Source: Crocinitomicaceae bacterium
GTDB taxonomy: Bacteria > Bacteroidota > Bacteroidia > Flavobacteriales_D > Crocinitomicaceae
DNA: 64,000 bases
Assembly: GCA_029252405.1 (NCBI GenBank)
Contig: JAQXBM010000027.1
Span: 1-64,000, forward strand
Direction of reading: 5' to 3'
In this document: piece by piece, positions 44,611 through 54,218 of the stretch
How the letters are laid out: each line of letters starts with the position of its first letter
Numbering within the stretch: the first letter of the stretch is position 1
Made by a program: the position numbers and the translations under genes
The notes under the pieces: model-generated
Databases searched by the model: none
Seen by the model: only the letters and a program-made list of their open reading frames with translations
What the model was told of the DNA's origin: nothing

Positions 44611-45953
44611 TAGTCGATTCGTAAGAAACTAAATGGGCTTCCGCCTTTTCTCCACTCATAAATGAAATAGCTGAGCAGTAGGATATACTCAATATTGGTG
44701 ACCAATCTTGCTTCAAATGAGTGCCAATATCCTGTTAAATAGGAGATGTAGGAGAAGAAAATCAAGAAGCTCCAAACCGTTGCAAAGGCGTAGTTCGTGA
44801 AAAGAGATAAGCCAAGTAGTGGAATTACATACCACGGATGAAGCGTTGCACCCATAATTAGGTAAATGAAAAAGGCGAACAGCATCCGTCTCAGCAAGAC
44901 CTTCCAATCTGGACTATGTTTCCAAAGCGCAATGAAAAGAATGGTAACCATAACTACGAATGACATGATCGGACCAGTAAACGCGAGAGGATTATAGAAG
45001 GTAAAATACTGAACGATTTCGTTGTAATAATCGAACAGGAAAGCGTTGAATCCAAAATCTTGAAAATAGAGCCTGAGGCTGCTGAGGAAGTGGTAAATGT
45101 TTTCTGAGTTCAATTGCGTGAGTCCAAGTCCAATAACTGTCGCGCCAATCACGAAGTACATCAAAAAGGCTTTTTTCCAAGGGAAATAGCGCAAGAAAAA
45201 CGGCAGTAAGATCAGGGGAACCAATTTAATCTGAACAGCGAGTGCAAAAATGACCGCTCCCAAAATCAAGCGGGAAGTGAATAGAAAATACAAAGCGATA
45301 AACAGTAAGGACAGCATCACTCCTTCGAAATGAACGTTTCCTGTACATTCGATAATCAACAATGGATTCAAGTAGACCAACCATAAGCGTTTTGGATCGA
45401 CTTTGAAGTGAATTAGGAGTTTACGGAGGTAATAGATCCCTGCCAATTCGGTAAGTACAACTAGCAACTTCATCACGAAGGTATTCACCGCAATCGAGTT
45501 GGAAAACAAGCTGGGAATGATAAAATAAACTTGATTCACCGGAGGATAACACGAATAGTGCTTTCGCGATAAGTCTGAAATCTCAGCGTAAACATCAGTC
45601 AAGTATTGCTTATCAACCAAATCACTGCGATCAATGAGCTCATTAGGGGTAAAATCGAAGGGATTGATTCCTTGAAAGGTGATTTTTCCATCCCACAGAA
45701 ATCGGAAATAATCCTCCGACAAGTTTGGAAGGAAAATCATGGATGCTACTTGTGCACCTAGAGCAATGAAAATAAGGTGTTTGAAGGAGAAGTAATTCTC
45801 GCGTAAGATCAACAGATAGGCAAGAAATGCAAATGAATACGCTGATCCAATGAAGAGTAAATTCTCACGATCAGACTCCCAATTGACAAGAAAAATGGAA
45901 CAAATGAAGACCAGGATAATCCCAACTCGCCATATCGCTCCGTAACTTTTCAA
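44583..45953 (-). CDS. Polytopic membrane mannosyltransferase-like protein
   Basis: A 456-aa integral inner-membrane protein with about ten to twelve helices. It resembles GT-C/GT87-type mannosyltransferases that use a polyprenyl-phosphate sugar donor: the first periplasmic loop holds the acidic motif DYFRFLWDGKITFQGINPFD, followed by CYPPVNQVYFIIP and NPLLIIECTGNVHFEG. Its ATG touches the stop of the preceding glycosyltransferase directly (45953/45954), so they are co-transcribed. It probably builds a surface glycan or lipid-linked oligosaccharide; which one is unknown. Confidence 0.8.
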   Translation of the reverse strand: MKSYGAIWRVGIILVFICSIFLVNWESDRENLLFIGSAYSFAFLAYLLILRENYFSFKHLIFIALGAQVASMIFLPNLSEDYFRFLWDGKITFQGINPFDFTPNELIDRSDLVDKQYLTDVYAEISDLSRKHYSCYPPVNQVYFIIPSLFSNSIAVNTFVMKLLVVLTELAGIYYLRKLLIHFKVDPKRLWLVYLNPLLIIECTGNVHFEGVMLSLLFIALYFLFTSRLILGAVIFALAVQIKLVPLILLPFFLRYFPWKKAFLMYFVIGATVIGLGLTQLNSENIYHFLSSLRLYFQDFGFNAFLFDYYNEIVQYFTFYNPLAFTGPIMSFVVMVTILFIALWKHSPDWKVLLRRMLFAFFIYLIMGATLHPWYVIPLLGLSLFTNYAFATVWSFLIFFSYISYLTGYWHSFEARLVTNIEYILLLSYFIYEWRKGGSPFSFLRIDYYRQPNPES

Positions 45954-47840
45954 TTACGCTGCTCCTTTGTTTGCGTGACGAATTTCAGCTACAGAATAAA
46001 AGAAAACTAATCCGTAACCAATCGTCAACATTAAGTGAAATGGTACCATTCCGATGTCTCCGTAAATCGCACGATTTACAGCAGTGTATCCAAATAGCAA
46101 GAACAAGAATCCTTCACCTAGGTTGAGGATAGATAATCGTTTTTTGTCGTACTTGTTTCCTTTGAATTCACTTTTCTTATTCACGTTGAATTTTGGTGTT
46201 CGAACGAACGAACTCTTAATTCCCAAGTATCCTTCAAGAACGGCAACCGTATTATTCAATGCCAATCCCATCGAAACGATCAAGAACATTAAGAAGCGAC
46301 CTATGAAGACGAAGAATGACATTTTTTCTTTCTTGTCTCGGTAAGAGTGCCAATAGTAATAAGCTAAGAAAACGGTACTGATCAAGGCGAATGCACCATA
46401 TTGAAGCCAGTTATTCAAATCTGAGAAACTATCCTTGATATGTAAAATTGGCAATGTCAATAAGGATAAGAACAAAATGAAAACGAATACTGACGAATTG
46501 AATAAGTGAGACAAACCGTGAACACGATCTCCCATTTTTACTCCTTTTGTCGTAGCAATGCGTTTCCACATTTTGATGAAACACTCAGCTCCACCTTTCA
46601 TCCAACGGTGTTGTTGCGATTTCAAGGCAGACATGGTGATTGGTAATTCTGCTGGGGCGATTACATGCTCCAAGTATCTAAATTGCCATCCTTTCAATTG
46701 GGCGCGGTAACTCAAATCCAAATCTTCTGTGAGTGTATCGTGCTCCCATCCACCAGCATCAGCAATACATTTCTTTCTCCATACACCGCCAGTTCCATTA
46801 AAGTTGATGAAGTGTCCAGAGGCGTTTCGTCCTCCTTGCTCGATGGCAAAGTGTCCGTTCAAACCAAATGCTTGAAGCTCTGTAAGTATCGAGTAATTTT
46901 TGTTGATATGTCCCCAACGCGTTTGAACTACACCTACGTTATCATCGTCGAAATGAGGCATTGTTTTTTGAAGGAAATCTGGGTCAGGAATAAAGTCAGC
47001 ATCAAAAATCGCGATGAATTCTCCTTCCACTTGATCCATTGCATCGTCCAAAGCGCCCGCTTTGTATCCAGTACGATCAACACGGTGAATGTGCTGAATG
47101 TTCACTCCGCGAGCCTGAACTTCTGCAACTTTCTTCGCGATCAAATCTTTGGTTTCATCCGTAGAATCATCCAATACTTGAATTTGAAGTTTATCCGCCG
47201 GATAATCGAATGCAGCAATCGTTTCAATGATTCGATCAGCAACATACAACTCGTTGAACATCGGTAATTGAATCGTTACTTTCGGTGTGTTATTAGGATC
47301 GTATTTAGGTTGTGTTTCAATTGCCGCTTTCTTGTTCTTGCGATTTCGAACATAGGCGATCGCCAATGAAAGTTGGAGAATACTGTAGAATAAGATCAAC
47401 ACCAAACAAGCGAAATAAAAGATCATGATGATTTTCGCTACGAAGTGAGACCAGTAATGCTCTTGCTCTCCGCTATCTCCCCAGTTCCACATCCACGAAA
47501 CTTTTGGGCTAATCGCGAAATCCAAATTTGGTTTGTGTGTTGCTGTTACTTCAAAATCGAATGGATCTTTGACGTAATCTTTATCTGTAACCGCGAGCGT
47601 GTAAAATCCTACAGGAGCTTTCGAAAAACGGAATTTACCATCATCGTTTGTTTCTGTAACGTAAGATTTTCCAGTTTCTTTGTGTGTAATAGTGACTTCA
47701 ACCTCGCTTTGCTCGTTTTGGGTTTTTTCATCAATAATGAGTCCACCGAAAGTCTGCGTTTGAGCAAACATTTGTAGAGGTAGTAAAATCAATCCGATCA
47801 GGGTCAATATACGCATGCGTCGCTTTTGAGTTTGTTTCAA
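45954..47840 (-). CDS. Cellulose-synthase-like GT2 fused to an N-terminal beta-sandwich
   Basis: A 628-aa membrane protein. After a signal (LTLIGLILLPLQMFAQ; ATG 47840, or 47816) residues ~30-115 form a carboxypeptidase-regulatory-like beta-sandwich (TQTFGGLIIDEKTQNEQSEVEVTI... KAPVGFYTLAVTDKDY). One membrane helix (~135-165) follows, then a GT2 catalytic domain: VTIQLPMFNELYV, LDDSTDETKD, IFDADFIPDPDF, the acceptor-site DTLTEDLDLS and QQHRW, as in cellulose/mannan synthases. At least four C-terminal helices end it. The outward-facing beta-sandwich fused to an inward-facing transferase is an uncommon arrangement. Confidence 0.9.
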   Translation of the reverse strand: MKQTQKRRMRILTLIGLILLPLQMFAQTQTFGGLIIDEKTQNEQSEVEVTITHKETGKSYVTETNDDGKFRFSKAPVGFYTLAVTDKDYVKDPFDFEVTATHKPNLDFAISPKVSWMWNWGDSGEQEHYWSHFVAKIIMIFYFACLVLILFYSILQLSLAIAYVRNRKNKKAAIETQPKYDPNNTPKVTIQLPMFNELYVADRIIETIAAFDYPADKLQIQVLDDSTDETKDLIAKKVAEVQARGVNIQHIHRVDRTGYKAGALDDAMDQVEGEFIAIFDADFIPDPDFLQKTMPHFDDDNVGVVQTRWGHINKNYSILTELQAFGLNGHFAIEQGGRNASGHFINFNGTGGVWRKKCIADAGGWEHDTLTEDLDLSYRAQLKGWQFRYLEHVIAPAELPITMSALKSQQHRWMKGGAECFIKMWKRIATTKGVKMGDRVHGLSHLFNSSVFVFILFLSLLTLPILHIKDSFSDLNNWLQYGAFALISTVFLAYYYWHSYRDKKEKMSFFVFIGRFLMFLIVSMGLALNNTVAVLEGYLGIKSSFVRTPKFNVNKKSEFKGNKYDKKRLSILNLGEGFLFLLFGYTAVNRAIYGDIGMVPFHLMLTIGYGLVFFYSVAEIRHANKGAA

Positions 47841-47852
47841 TTTGGTTTCAAG

Positions 47853-48542
47853 CTAAAATCGGTACTTGAAAACGGCAAATATAATCTTTATTCCCGCAAG
47901 TACAGTACCTTTTACAGTACCACTTACTTTTGAAACACCAATGCGCTTCTTGTAATTTACAGGTACTTCGCAAAATTTCATTTTGTGCTTAGCCGCTTTG
48001 ATTTGCATTTCGATGGTCCAACCGTAGGTTTTGTCGGCCATTTTCAGCTTTTCCAAGGCGTCTGATTTAATGGCGCGAAATGGTCCCAAATCAGTGAATT
48101 TAGCCCGATAAAACAGGCGAATCAGCTTTGTCGCTAACCAATTTCCGAATACTTGTTGAGGGGTTAGTGATCCTTTTTCTCGCTTTCCTAATACACGCGA
48201 TCCAATGACCATGTCCATGTCCGTTTCAAATATCGGAGCAAGGACGTCTGGGATTTCCTCTGGGTAATCCGAATAATCACCGTCTAAGAAAACCACAATT
48301 TCCGTCTTCAGCGTTTTGCTATGCTCGATGCCTTTCAAACAGGCCCATCCGTAACCTTTTCTTGACTCATCCAGCACAATAGCTCCAGCATTTTTCGCTA
48401 CTTCAACAGTATTGTCGTTCGAATTATTGTTGACAACGATGACGTGATCCACAATATTCCGTGGAATATCATTGACAACCTTTCCAATGGATTGTTCTTC
48501 GTTGAAAGCAGGAATTATAACCGAGATAAGAGGTTTCGACAT
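47853..48542 (-). CDS. GT2 glycosyltransferase (dolichol/polyprenyl-phosphate sugar synthase-like)
   Basis: A 229-aa cytoplasmic-face glycosyltransferase of the DPM1/WcaA type. VIIPAFNEEQSIGKVV is the nucleotide-binding start, FLDGDYSDYP the DxD metal motif, TDLGPFRAIKSDAL the acceptor-side signature, and CEVPVNYKKRIGVSKVSGTVKG the C-terminal conserved block. It may supply the polyprenyl-phosphate sugar used by the membrane transferase at 44583. The three genes are adjacent (12 and 0 base gaps) and co-directional. Confidence 0.88.
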   Translation of the reverse strand: MSKPLISVIIPAFNEEQSIGKVVNDIPRNIVDHVIVVNNNSNDNTVEVAKNAGAIVLDESRKGYGWACLKGIEHSKTLKTEIVVFLDGDYSDYPEEIPDVLAPIFETDMDMVIGSRVLGKREKGSLTPQQVFGNWLATKLIRLFYRAKFTDLGPFRAIKSDALEKLKMADKTYGWTIEMQIKAAKHKMKFCEVPVNYKKRIGVSKVSGTVKGTVLAGIKIIFAVFKYRF

Positions 48543-48564
48543 TTGAAATTATTGGTCTGCGAAA

Positions 48565-50574
48565 TTACATATTCAATTTCACACCATCCTTCGAAACGAT
48601 CAACGGATTTCCATCCAAACGTCCATCTTCAGGTCCATTCTCTAATTTCAATACTCCGCGAGGACAAACTGATGAACAAACACCGCATCCAACGCAACTC
48701 GCACGGACAATGTTTTCTCCTTTTTGGGCGTATGCACGAACATCAATTCCTTGCTCGCAGTAAGTCGAACAGTTTCCACAAGAAATACATTGGGCTCCGT
48801 TCGTTGTAATTCTGAATTTCGATTTGAATCGTTGAACAATTCCCATATATCCAGCCATTGGACATCCAAATCGGCACCAAACGCGATTACCGAGAATAGG
48901 GTAGAAGCCAACACCAATTACTCCTGAGAAGGCTGCTCCAACAAAGAATCCATATGCTTTTTTGATGGATGTACTTTTGATCACAAATACCTCTTTTCCA
49001 CCTGAGAAATAAGCAATAGTCAAGAGCAAGAAAACCGCTGAAAAGATGATTCCACCGATGAGTAAGAACTTATTCTTCTTGAATCGTGTGGCTCTCAAAT
49101 AGAACAATACTGCTGCTCCTGCAACCAAAATCACAGATACAAAAGCGTAAAAACTATTCTTGTTGATTGATCCAAATCCAATGGCGTATTCCTTTTTCGT
49201 TAAGTACGGGAACAGTGCTGCTATCGTACTGATCAGTATGAAAACCATTACAGAGTGCAAGACCCAGCGTTCGATGTTCCACGCTTTTACAGTTTTGTTT
49301 GAAAGATGTCTGAAGCTATCTCCAGCAGTTTCGGCCAATCCACCACATCCACAGAACCATGAGCAATACCAGCGTTTTCCTACGAAGTAAGTCACAACGG
49401 GTGTAACCACTAGGAACAACAGAATTCCCCAAAATAAATAGGCCAATCCCACAGGTTGATATGCTTCCTGAGTATACGCACGGAGATGAGCATCTGAAAA
49501 AGCATCTTTGTTCAACGGCCAGCTGTTAATCGGGTTTGCACTATAATACCCTCCATATTGTTTCTGACCTTCGACAAGCACATCTGCGCTATTGTAGCTA
49601 AGCGACTCCATGATGTAAGGGATGAAGTAAGCCAAGATCAATTGAGACAAAATCACCACAATCGTTCGTATCAAATGATAACGGCTGTGGCGGTATTTGT
49701 AAATAAACTTGATTCCCAAGAAGAGAATGACAACTGTGTACAAAGTCCCGTATAAGAACCATTGATCGGCTTCTTTTCCTCTCAACAATTGCGATAGAGG
49801 GTCGAATAAATCAATGGCGTTCGCAAGTGGTGCTGCATGCCAGTAGAGTTGAACATAAAATACGGTCAACACAATTCCAACGATCCAGCCAATTGCTCCT
49901 CTGCTTGAGAGTGAATTGAACATCACGTAGTTATTCTTAATTCCCTTGGTGTGTCCAGCGTAAGATCCGAAGGTGTAAAGCAGAATTCCGCCTCCCATGG
50001 CAACAATGGAGATCGTCAAAAAGATCGCAGCGTTGTTCGGGAAGACCATGAGGAAATCATAAATAGCGCTTGTTTGTCCTTCGGCTGGTTCAAATGCACT
50101 TGAAATCCAACTCAAGGCAATGATACTGAACCCAGCCATAGCGATAAAGGTCCCCAACTTTTGAGTCATATTGATGTTCTTCACATATTGAGATCCGAAA
50201 TAGTTCTTCTTCGAAGGGTCGTAAGTGAAAAATCCTGCTGCGATGAGCATTAATGCAAAAGCCCCCATCAGCGCGTAATACCGATCATCTCCTCCTTCAG
50301 TATAACCGTAGTACATGCCGATCAACCCAGCGGTAAAGAGTGCGCTCCCTACATTTTGATACCAGAATTTGTATTCGAAAAGTCCAACTCCCACGAAAAT
50401 GGCAGTAAATCCTGCTAGTTTTTGATACGAAAACGCGGTCTTTTCATCGTAAATTCCCCAAAGAACCAACAGAATACCAATAGCAATTAGCCCAAGGTTG
50501 ATTTTCTTGCGAGTACTAAGTGCTTGAGATGCATCACCTGCAACTGATAAATTTGAATCAATAATTTCGCTCAT
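48565..50574 (-). CDS. Membrane-bound FixG/NosR-like polyferredoxin
   Basis: A 669-aa protein. ATG 50574 (MSEIIDSNLSV) overlaps the previous stop as ATGA; the earlier frame start at 50598 is rejected. It has about twelve membrane helices. Cytoplasmic cysteine clusters occur in WYCSWFCGCGGLAET, in WCRFGCPMAGYMG, and in two bacterial ferredoxin motifs: CISCGNCSTYCEQGIDV and CVGCGVCSSVCPRGVLKLE. Similar proteins (NosR, CcoG, RnfC-like) transfer electrons across or along the membrane. The final partner is not in this window. It is encoded with an FAD oxidoreductase. Confidence 0.85.
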   Translation of the reverse strand: MSEIIDSNLSVAGDASQALSTRKKINLGLIAIGILLVLWGIYDEKTAFSYQKLAGFTAIFVGVGLFEYKFWYQNVGSALFTAGLIGMYYGYTEGGDDRYYALMGAFALMLIAAGFFTYDPSKKNYFGSQYVKNINMTQKLGTFIAMAGFSIIALSWISSAFEPAEGQTSAIYDFLMVFPNNAAIFLTISIVAMGGGILLYTFGSYAGHTKGIKNNYVMFNSLSSRGAIGWIVGIVLTVFYVQLYWHAAPLANAIDLFDPLSQLLRGKEADQWFLYGTLYTVVILFLGIKFIYKYRHSRYHLIRTIVVILSQLILAYFIPYIMESLSYNSADVLVEGQKQYGGYYSANPINSWPLNKDAFSDAHLRAYTQEAYQPVGLAYLFWGILLFLVVTPVVTYFVGKRWYCSWFCGCGGLAETAGDSFRHLSNKTVKAWNIERWVLHSVMVFILISTIAALFPYLTKKEYAIGFGSINKNSFYAFVSVILVAGAAVLFYLRATRFKKNKFLLIGGIIFSAVFLLLTIAYFSGGKEVFVIKSTSIKKAYGFFVGAAFSGVIGVGFYPILGNRVWCRFGCPMAGYMGIVQRFKSKFRITTNGAQCISCGNCSTYCEQGIDVRAYAQKGENIVRASCVGCGVCSSVCPRGVLKLENGPEDGRLDGNPLIVSKDGVKLNM

Positions 50575-51962
50575 GATGTAATTAGGTTTTGCCACCATTT
50601 GCGTTTAGCGCTGGTGATATTCGTTCCGAACTGACTGTTGAATTGATTGACAATGTCAGATTCATAAGTTGCGTAAAATTCTGGGTCGAAGTTGGCAGAT
50701 TTCAAATCTTGCAGTACTTCCTCGATTGTGGCTTCTTTGGTCAGCCATTCATTGAAAACTAGGTGCCGCAGTCGAACGCCGAAGTTGTTTATTCCAATGA
50801 AGCGATGCGATGTTGCATCAAAGACAAAGTGCAAAAGCACATCTTCTTTCGGGTGTTGGTAGATGAATTCTGCCTCACCTTCTTGCAGTTTACTGCGGAC
50901 ATCGCCGTAAGTCTGGTATTCAATATCGAAAAACTTCGCTGAGTTGAACCAGTAACCAGGTTCGTACTTCACGCGGTTTCCTGTAATGGTATGAGCAAGC
51001 GTTTCTCCCATGAATTTACCCGTATACCAAACTTGCTCAATTGGACGACGTCCAGGAACGGGCTCAGTAAATTCGGCACAATCACCAATCGCGTACACAT
51101 CTTCAACGGATGTTTCCAAATAGCGATTCACAAGGATTCCGCGGTTGGTGTCAATCTTGCTGTTTTTGATAAAGTCGATGTTTGGCGATACTCCAGCCGT
51201 TAATCCAACAAACTGACAATCGATCTTTTGACCACTTTTTGTGGTAATTCCAACGGCTCCCGTCGATTCATATACGACGTCTGTATCAAGCGACGCTGAT
51301 CCTCCTTTTTTTGACTTTCGGTTATCATATTCACCCACATGAATTTCATCGAGTTCTTCACCGTAGTGCATATGCAATCCGTGGTGATTCTCGAAATGTT
51401 TCATGATGAATTTGGAATCTTGCTCGGGAAGAACACCGCTCCAGAACGTTTTTTCACGAACCAAAAAGTGTACTTCAATTTGACGGGTGAGCAGCATCTC
51501 TGCCATTTCAATCCCAATCAATCCTCCGCCAACGACCACAGCACTTTTAATGCCTTCCGTATTGACTTCCATGCTTTCCAAATCTTGTTTGGAGTACAAT
51601 CCTTGAACGCGATTGGCGTCTTGACCTTTCCATCCAAATTTGTTCGGTTTCGAACCTGTAGCCAAAACGAGTTTGCTGTATTGAAGTTCTTCACCACCTG
51701 AGCACGACAATGTTTTCTTATCTGTGTCGATGGATTCGACATACGTTTGCTTAAGGTTGATGCGATTTTTCTCCCAAAAATGCGGTTCGTACGGTTCTGT
51801 GTGCTCAAACTTCATGTGTCCCATGTATACATACATGAGCGCGGTTCGAGAGAAAAAGTACTTAGATTCCGCAGAAATGATGGTAATTGGTTCGTCGCTT
51901 TTCTTTCGAATATTACGTGCGGCGGTTACACCGGATATTCCGTTACCAATAATAATGATCAT
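50571..51962 (-). CDS. FAD/NAD(P)-dependent oxidoreductase (NirB/rubredoxin-reductase-like)
   Basis: A 463-aa pyridine nucleotide-disulfide oxidoreductase. The FAD motif GNGISGVTAARNIR is at the N-terminus, a second Rossmann motif VVVGGGLIGIEMAEML binds NAD(P)H, and the FAD ribityl motif is EDVYAIGDCAEF. It lacks the CX4C redox pair of disulfide reductases, so it resembles the NirB/ferredoxin reductase branch. The last ~90 residues are helical. It overlaps the polyferredoxin by four bases; the pair likely moves electrons between NAD(P)H and the membrane iron-sulfur protein. Confidence 0.88.
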   Translation of the reverse strand: MIIIIGNGISGVTAARNIRKKSDEPITIISAESKYFFSRTALMYVYMGHMKFEHTEPYEPHFWEKNRINLKQTYVESIDTDKKTLSCSGGEELQYSKLVLATGSKPNKFGWKGQDANRVQGLYSKQDLESMEVNTEGIKSAVVVGGGLIGIEMAEMLLTRQIEVHFLVREKTFWSGVLPEQDSKFIMKHFENHHGLHMHYGEELDEIHVGEYDNRKSKKGGSASLDTDVVYESTGAVGITTKSGQKIDCQFVGLTAGVSPNIDFIKNSKIDTNRGILVNRYLETSVEDVYAIGDCAEFTEPVPGRRPIEQVWYTGKFMGETLAHTITGNRVKYEPGYWFNSAKFFDIEYQTYGDVRSKLQEGEAEFIYQHPKEDVLLHFVFDATSHRFIGINNFGVRLRHLVFNEWLTKEATIEEVLQDLKSANFDPEFYATYESDIVNQFNSQFGTNITSAKRKWWQNLITS

Positions 51963-52411
51963 CTGTCGTCAGTTAGTTTATCACAAGATAATCCTTTTGA
52001 CGAATAAACAGAATAAGACTTACAAATTTGTTAATTGTCACCGTTTGAAGGTCTTCATTAGCGAGTATTCATGACTCAAAAAAAGCGATTGTGCCGTCGA
52101 CCACTTTGTTTTTTCGTCTGTAAAGGGCAAATGAAACAAGTTGATTTACTTAGATTTTCACCTTTATACAATTTAACAATCGCCAGTTTCAAATTGAACC
52201 ACGAGGTTTAAAATGACGTACGCAGATCCCTTCTAATAAGCCATCTCTTTCACCCGCGCAGCATCGTTTGTTTCAAGCCTGAACTTTTATGTTTCTTTTT
52301 CATTTTCAGTCGTTTATCCATTTAGGATTAGTAAAAATGCAAATTGTACAATTCCCTAGTTTTACACATCACTGATTTTTTATTTAAACTTGTGTACTTT
52401 AAGTAACATCT
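51963..52411. other. Divergent intergenic region, oxidoreductase/modC
   Basis: A 449-base AT-rich region with no ORF above 30 codons. Near its modC end TGTGTACTTTAAGTAAC (about 52391-52407) includes a TACTTTAA box, but no TTG at the right distance. I see no palindrome of the ModE type and no riboswitch-like structure by eye. Confidence 0.4.
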
Positions 52412-53110
52412 ATGCTAAATTTATCTTTGTCCAAACTCATTCGTTCAGAAAAAGGCCAAGAGCTTCTTCAGGTCGAAGCCAGTATTGCCACTGATGGAGT
52501 TGTTTCAGGGATTTATGGTGCATCGGGTCAAGGTAAATCAACACTATTTAATATGATTGTTGGTATTACAAAACCAGATCAAGGCACGATTTCTTTTAAC
52601 GGTGTTGATTGGCACACTGATCATTCTCGACTACCAATACAAAAGCGAAATATTGGCTATATTTTCCAAGGAAACAGTTTGTTCCAGCATTTTACGGTAA
52701 AGAAAAACATCTTGTATGCTCTTTCTAAGGAGGAGCAAAAGAGTTGTGATCTAAATGGATTGTTAGAGCAATTGGGTCTGTCTAATTTGAAGGATCAATA
52801 CCCTCACCAACTTTCAGGCGGTCAATGTCAACGTGTAGCAATTGCAAGAGCGATTGCCCAAAAAGCAGAGTTAATCTTGATGGACGAGCCGTTCACAGGG
52901 TTAGATATTAAGACGAAACATCGTTTATACAAAGAGTTGAAAACCTTTAAGGACGAACACAATTTGACAATTTTAATGATTACTCATGATGTAAATGATA
53001 TTTACGCTCTATGCGATCAAGTATATGAGTTAGAGAATCATAAACTTTTGCCAGGAATTTCCGCATCAGAATTTCGAATCAAAACTGAGCGAATGATAAA
53101 TCAATTATGA
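52412..53110 (+). CDS. modC: Molybdate-type ABC transporter ATPase, ModC-like without TOBE domain
   Basis: A 232-aa ABC ATPase: Walker A GASGQGKST, Q-loop FQGNSLFQHF, signature LSGGQCQRVAIARA, Walker B LILMDEPFTGLD and the H-loop MITHD. Typical ModC is ~350 aa, with a C-terminal molybdate-sensing TOBE/MOP domain; this protein ends right after the ATPase, so Mo feedback through the domain is absent. Assignment to ModC rests on the ModA/ModB genes in the same locus (56743 and 57501), 4.4 kb downstream. Confidence 0.75.
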   Translation: MLNLSLSKLIRSEKGQELLQVEASIATDGVVSGIYGASGQGKSTLFNMIVGITKPDQGTISFNGVDWHTDHSRLPIQKRNIGYIFQGNSLFQHFTVKKNILYALSKEEQKSCDLNGLLEQLGLSNLKDQYPHQLSGGQCQRVAIARAIAQKAELILMDEPFTGLDIKTKHRLYKELKTFKDEHNLTILMITHDVNDIYALCDQVYELENHKLLPGISASEFRIKTERMINQL

Positions 53111-53412
53111 CTTCTTCAATACTACCTTCATGCATTATTCTAATGCAGCAATTCCGTAAAAGGAGATAACTCCTATTTAAGGGTATAGATAAACTTTTTA
53201 TTAACGCCGAAAAAAGTATCATCTTCGACTAGAGCGATTATTAACTGAGTTAACTATGAAGTTCGAAAAAAATAAATTTAACTTTATCGTACAATAAGGA
53301 ACTTGGTGCTTTTAATGATTCCAATAGCTAGAGAGGAAGCAAGATACATTAATGAAGCATCAAACATTGAACTTCACTTATAGGTGAAAATACAGAACAA
53401 TAAATAACACAT
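53111..53412. other. 302-base gap between modC and the storage genes
   Basis: No clear gene. It contains two very small ORFs, 13 codons (MKFEKNKFNFIVQ, from 53256) and 22 codons (MIPIAREEARYINEASNIELHL, 53315-53383), that I cannot support as genes; the second could be a leader peptide or a remnant. A regulatory leader is possible in front of the six-gene block. Confidence 0.35.
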
Positions 53413-54216
53413 ATGATAGAAGAGCTTACTAAACGTCTGTTAAATCAGAATCTTGAGGACCCAAGTCTTTTGAAAGAAACAGAAAAATTTACGCCAAAAC
53501 GATTGTTGCCTGATGCCACTGTGATTAAAATTGGTGGACAGAGCTTCATAGATCGTGGCAAAGCGGCAGTATTTCCTCTTATTCAAGAGATTAAGGAAAA
53601 TCTTCCTAATCATAAAATGATTATTGGTACAGGGGCTGGGACACGTGCTCGCCATGCTTATAGCATTGGTATTGATCAAGGAATGCCGACAGGTGTTCTT
53701 GGATTACTTGGGACATTCGTAAGTATTCAAAATGCCAAAATGATCCATTACCTCTTGACAAATGAGGGAATCCCGTACATTGAACCAGGAGGTTTTTCAC
53801 AGCTTCCACTTTACCTTAAAGAACGAAATGCCGTTGTCTTTTTTGGAATGCCTCCATATACATATTGGCAACGTAGTCCTGAAATTGGAAAAATACCTCC
53901 GTATCGAACAGACACAGGATGTTACTTGGTGAGTGAAGTATATGGGACCAAAAATATGATCTACATCAAAGATGAAGATGGGCTTTACACGAACGACCCA
54001 AAAAAGGATAAGAATGCAAAGTTCATCCCGGAAATTACAGCAGAAGAGTTGATCGAAAGAGATTTAGATGATGTTGTAGTTGAACGTGCGGTAATAGAAA
54101 TGATGAAAAACGCTAAAAACGGGCGTCAAATTCAAATCATCAATGGAATGGTTCCTGGAAATTTAACAAAAGCGTTAAACGGGGAAAAAATAGGTACGAT
54201 AATTACATCAAAGTAG
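53413..54216 (+). CDS. Molybdenum storage protein-like subunit (MosA-like)
   Basis: A 267-aa amino-acid-kinase-fold protein. An N-terminal extension of ~30 residues precedes VIKIGGQSFIDRGKAAVFPL, followed by IIGTGAGTRARHAYSIGIDQGMPTGVLG, then PPYTYWQRSPEIGKIPPYRTDTG and IYIKDEDGLYTNDPKKDKNAKFI near the end. This pattern, in place of UMP-kinase-specific residues, resembles MosA of Azotobacter vinelandii, one subunit of the ATP-driven cage that stores polyoxomolybdate or tungstate. A neighbour of the same fold (MosB-like) follows two bases later. The alternative is a UMP kinase-related protein; context favours Mo storage. Confidence 0.78.
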   Translation: MIEELTKRLLNQNLEDPSLLKETEKFTPKRLLPDATVIKIGGQSFIDRGKAAVFPLIQEIKENLPNHKMIIGTGAGTRARHAYSIGIDQGMPTGVLGLLGTFVSIQNAKMIHYLLTNEGIPYIEPGGFSQLPLYLKERNAVVFFGMPPYTYWQRSPEIGKIPPYRTDTGCYLVSEVYGTKNMIYIKDEDGLYTNDPKKDKNAKFIPEITAEELIERDLDDVVVERAVIEMMKNAKNGRQIQIINGMVPGNLTKALNGEKIGTIITSK

Positions 54217-54218
54217 CA

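Noticed and set aside
53256-53383. Two mini-ORFs (13 and 22 codons) between modC and the storage genes
   Set aside because: No homology recognised, no ribosome site, and such ORFs occur by chance in AT-rich sequence; mentioned only in the intergenic note.
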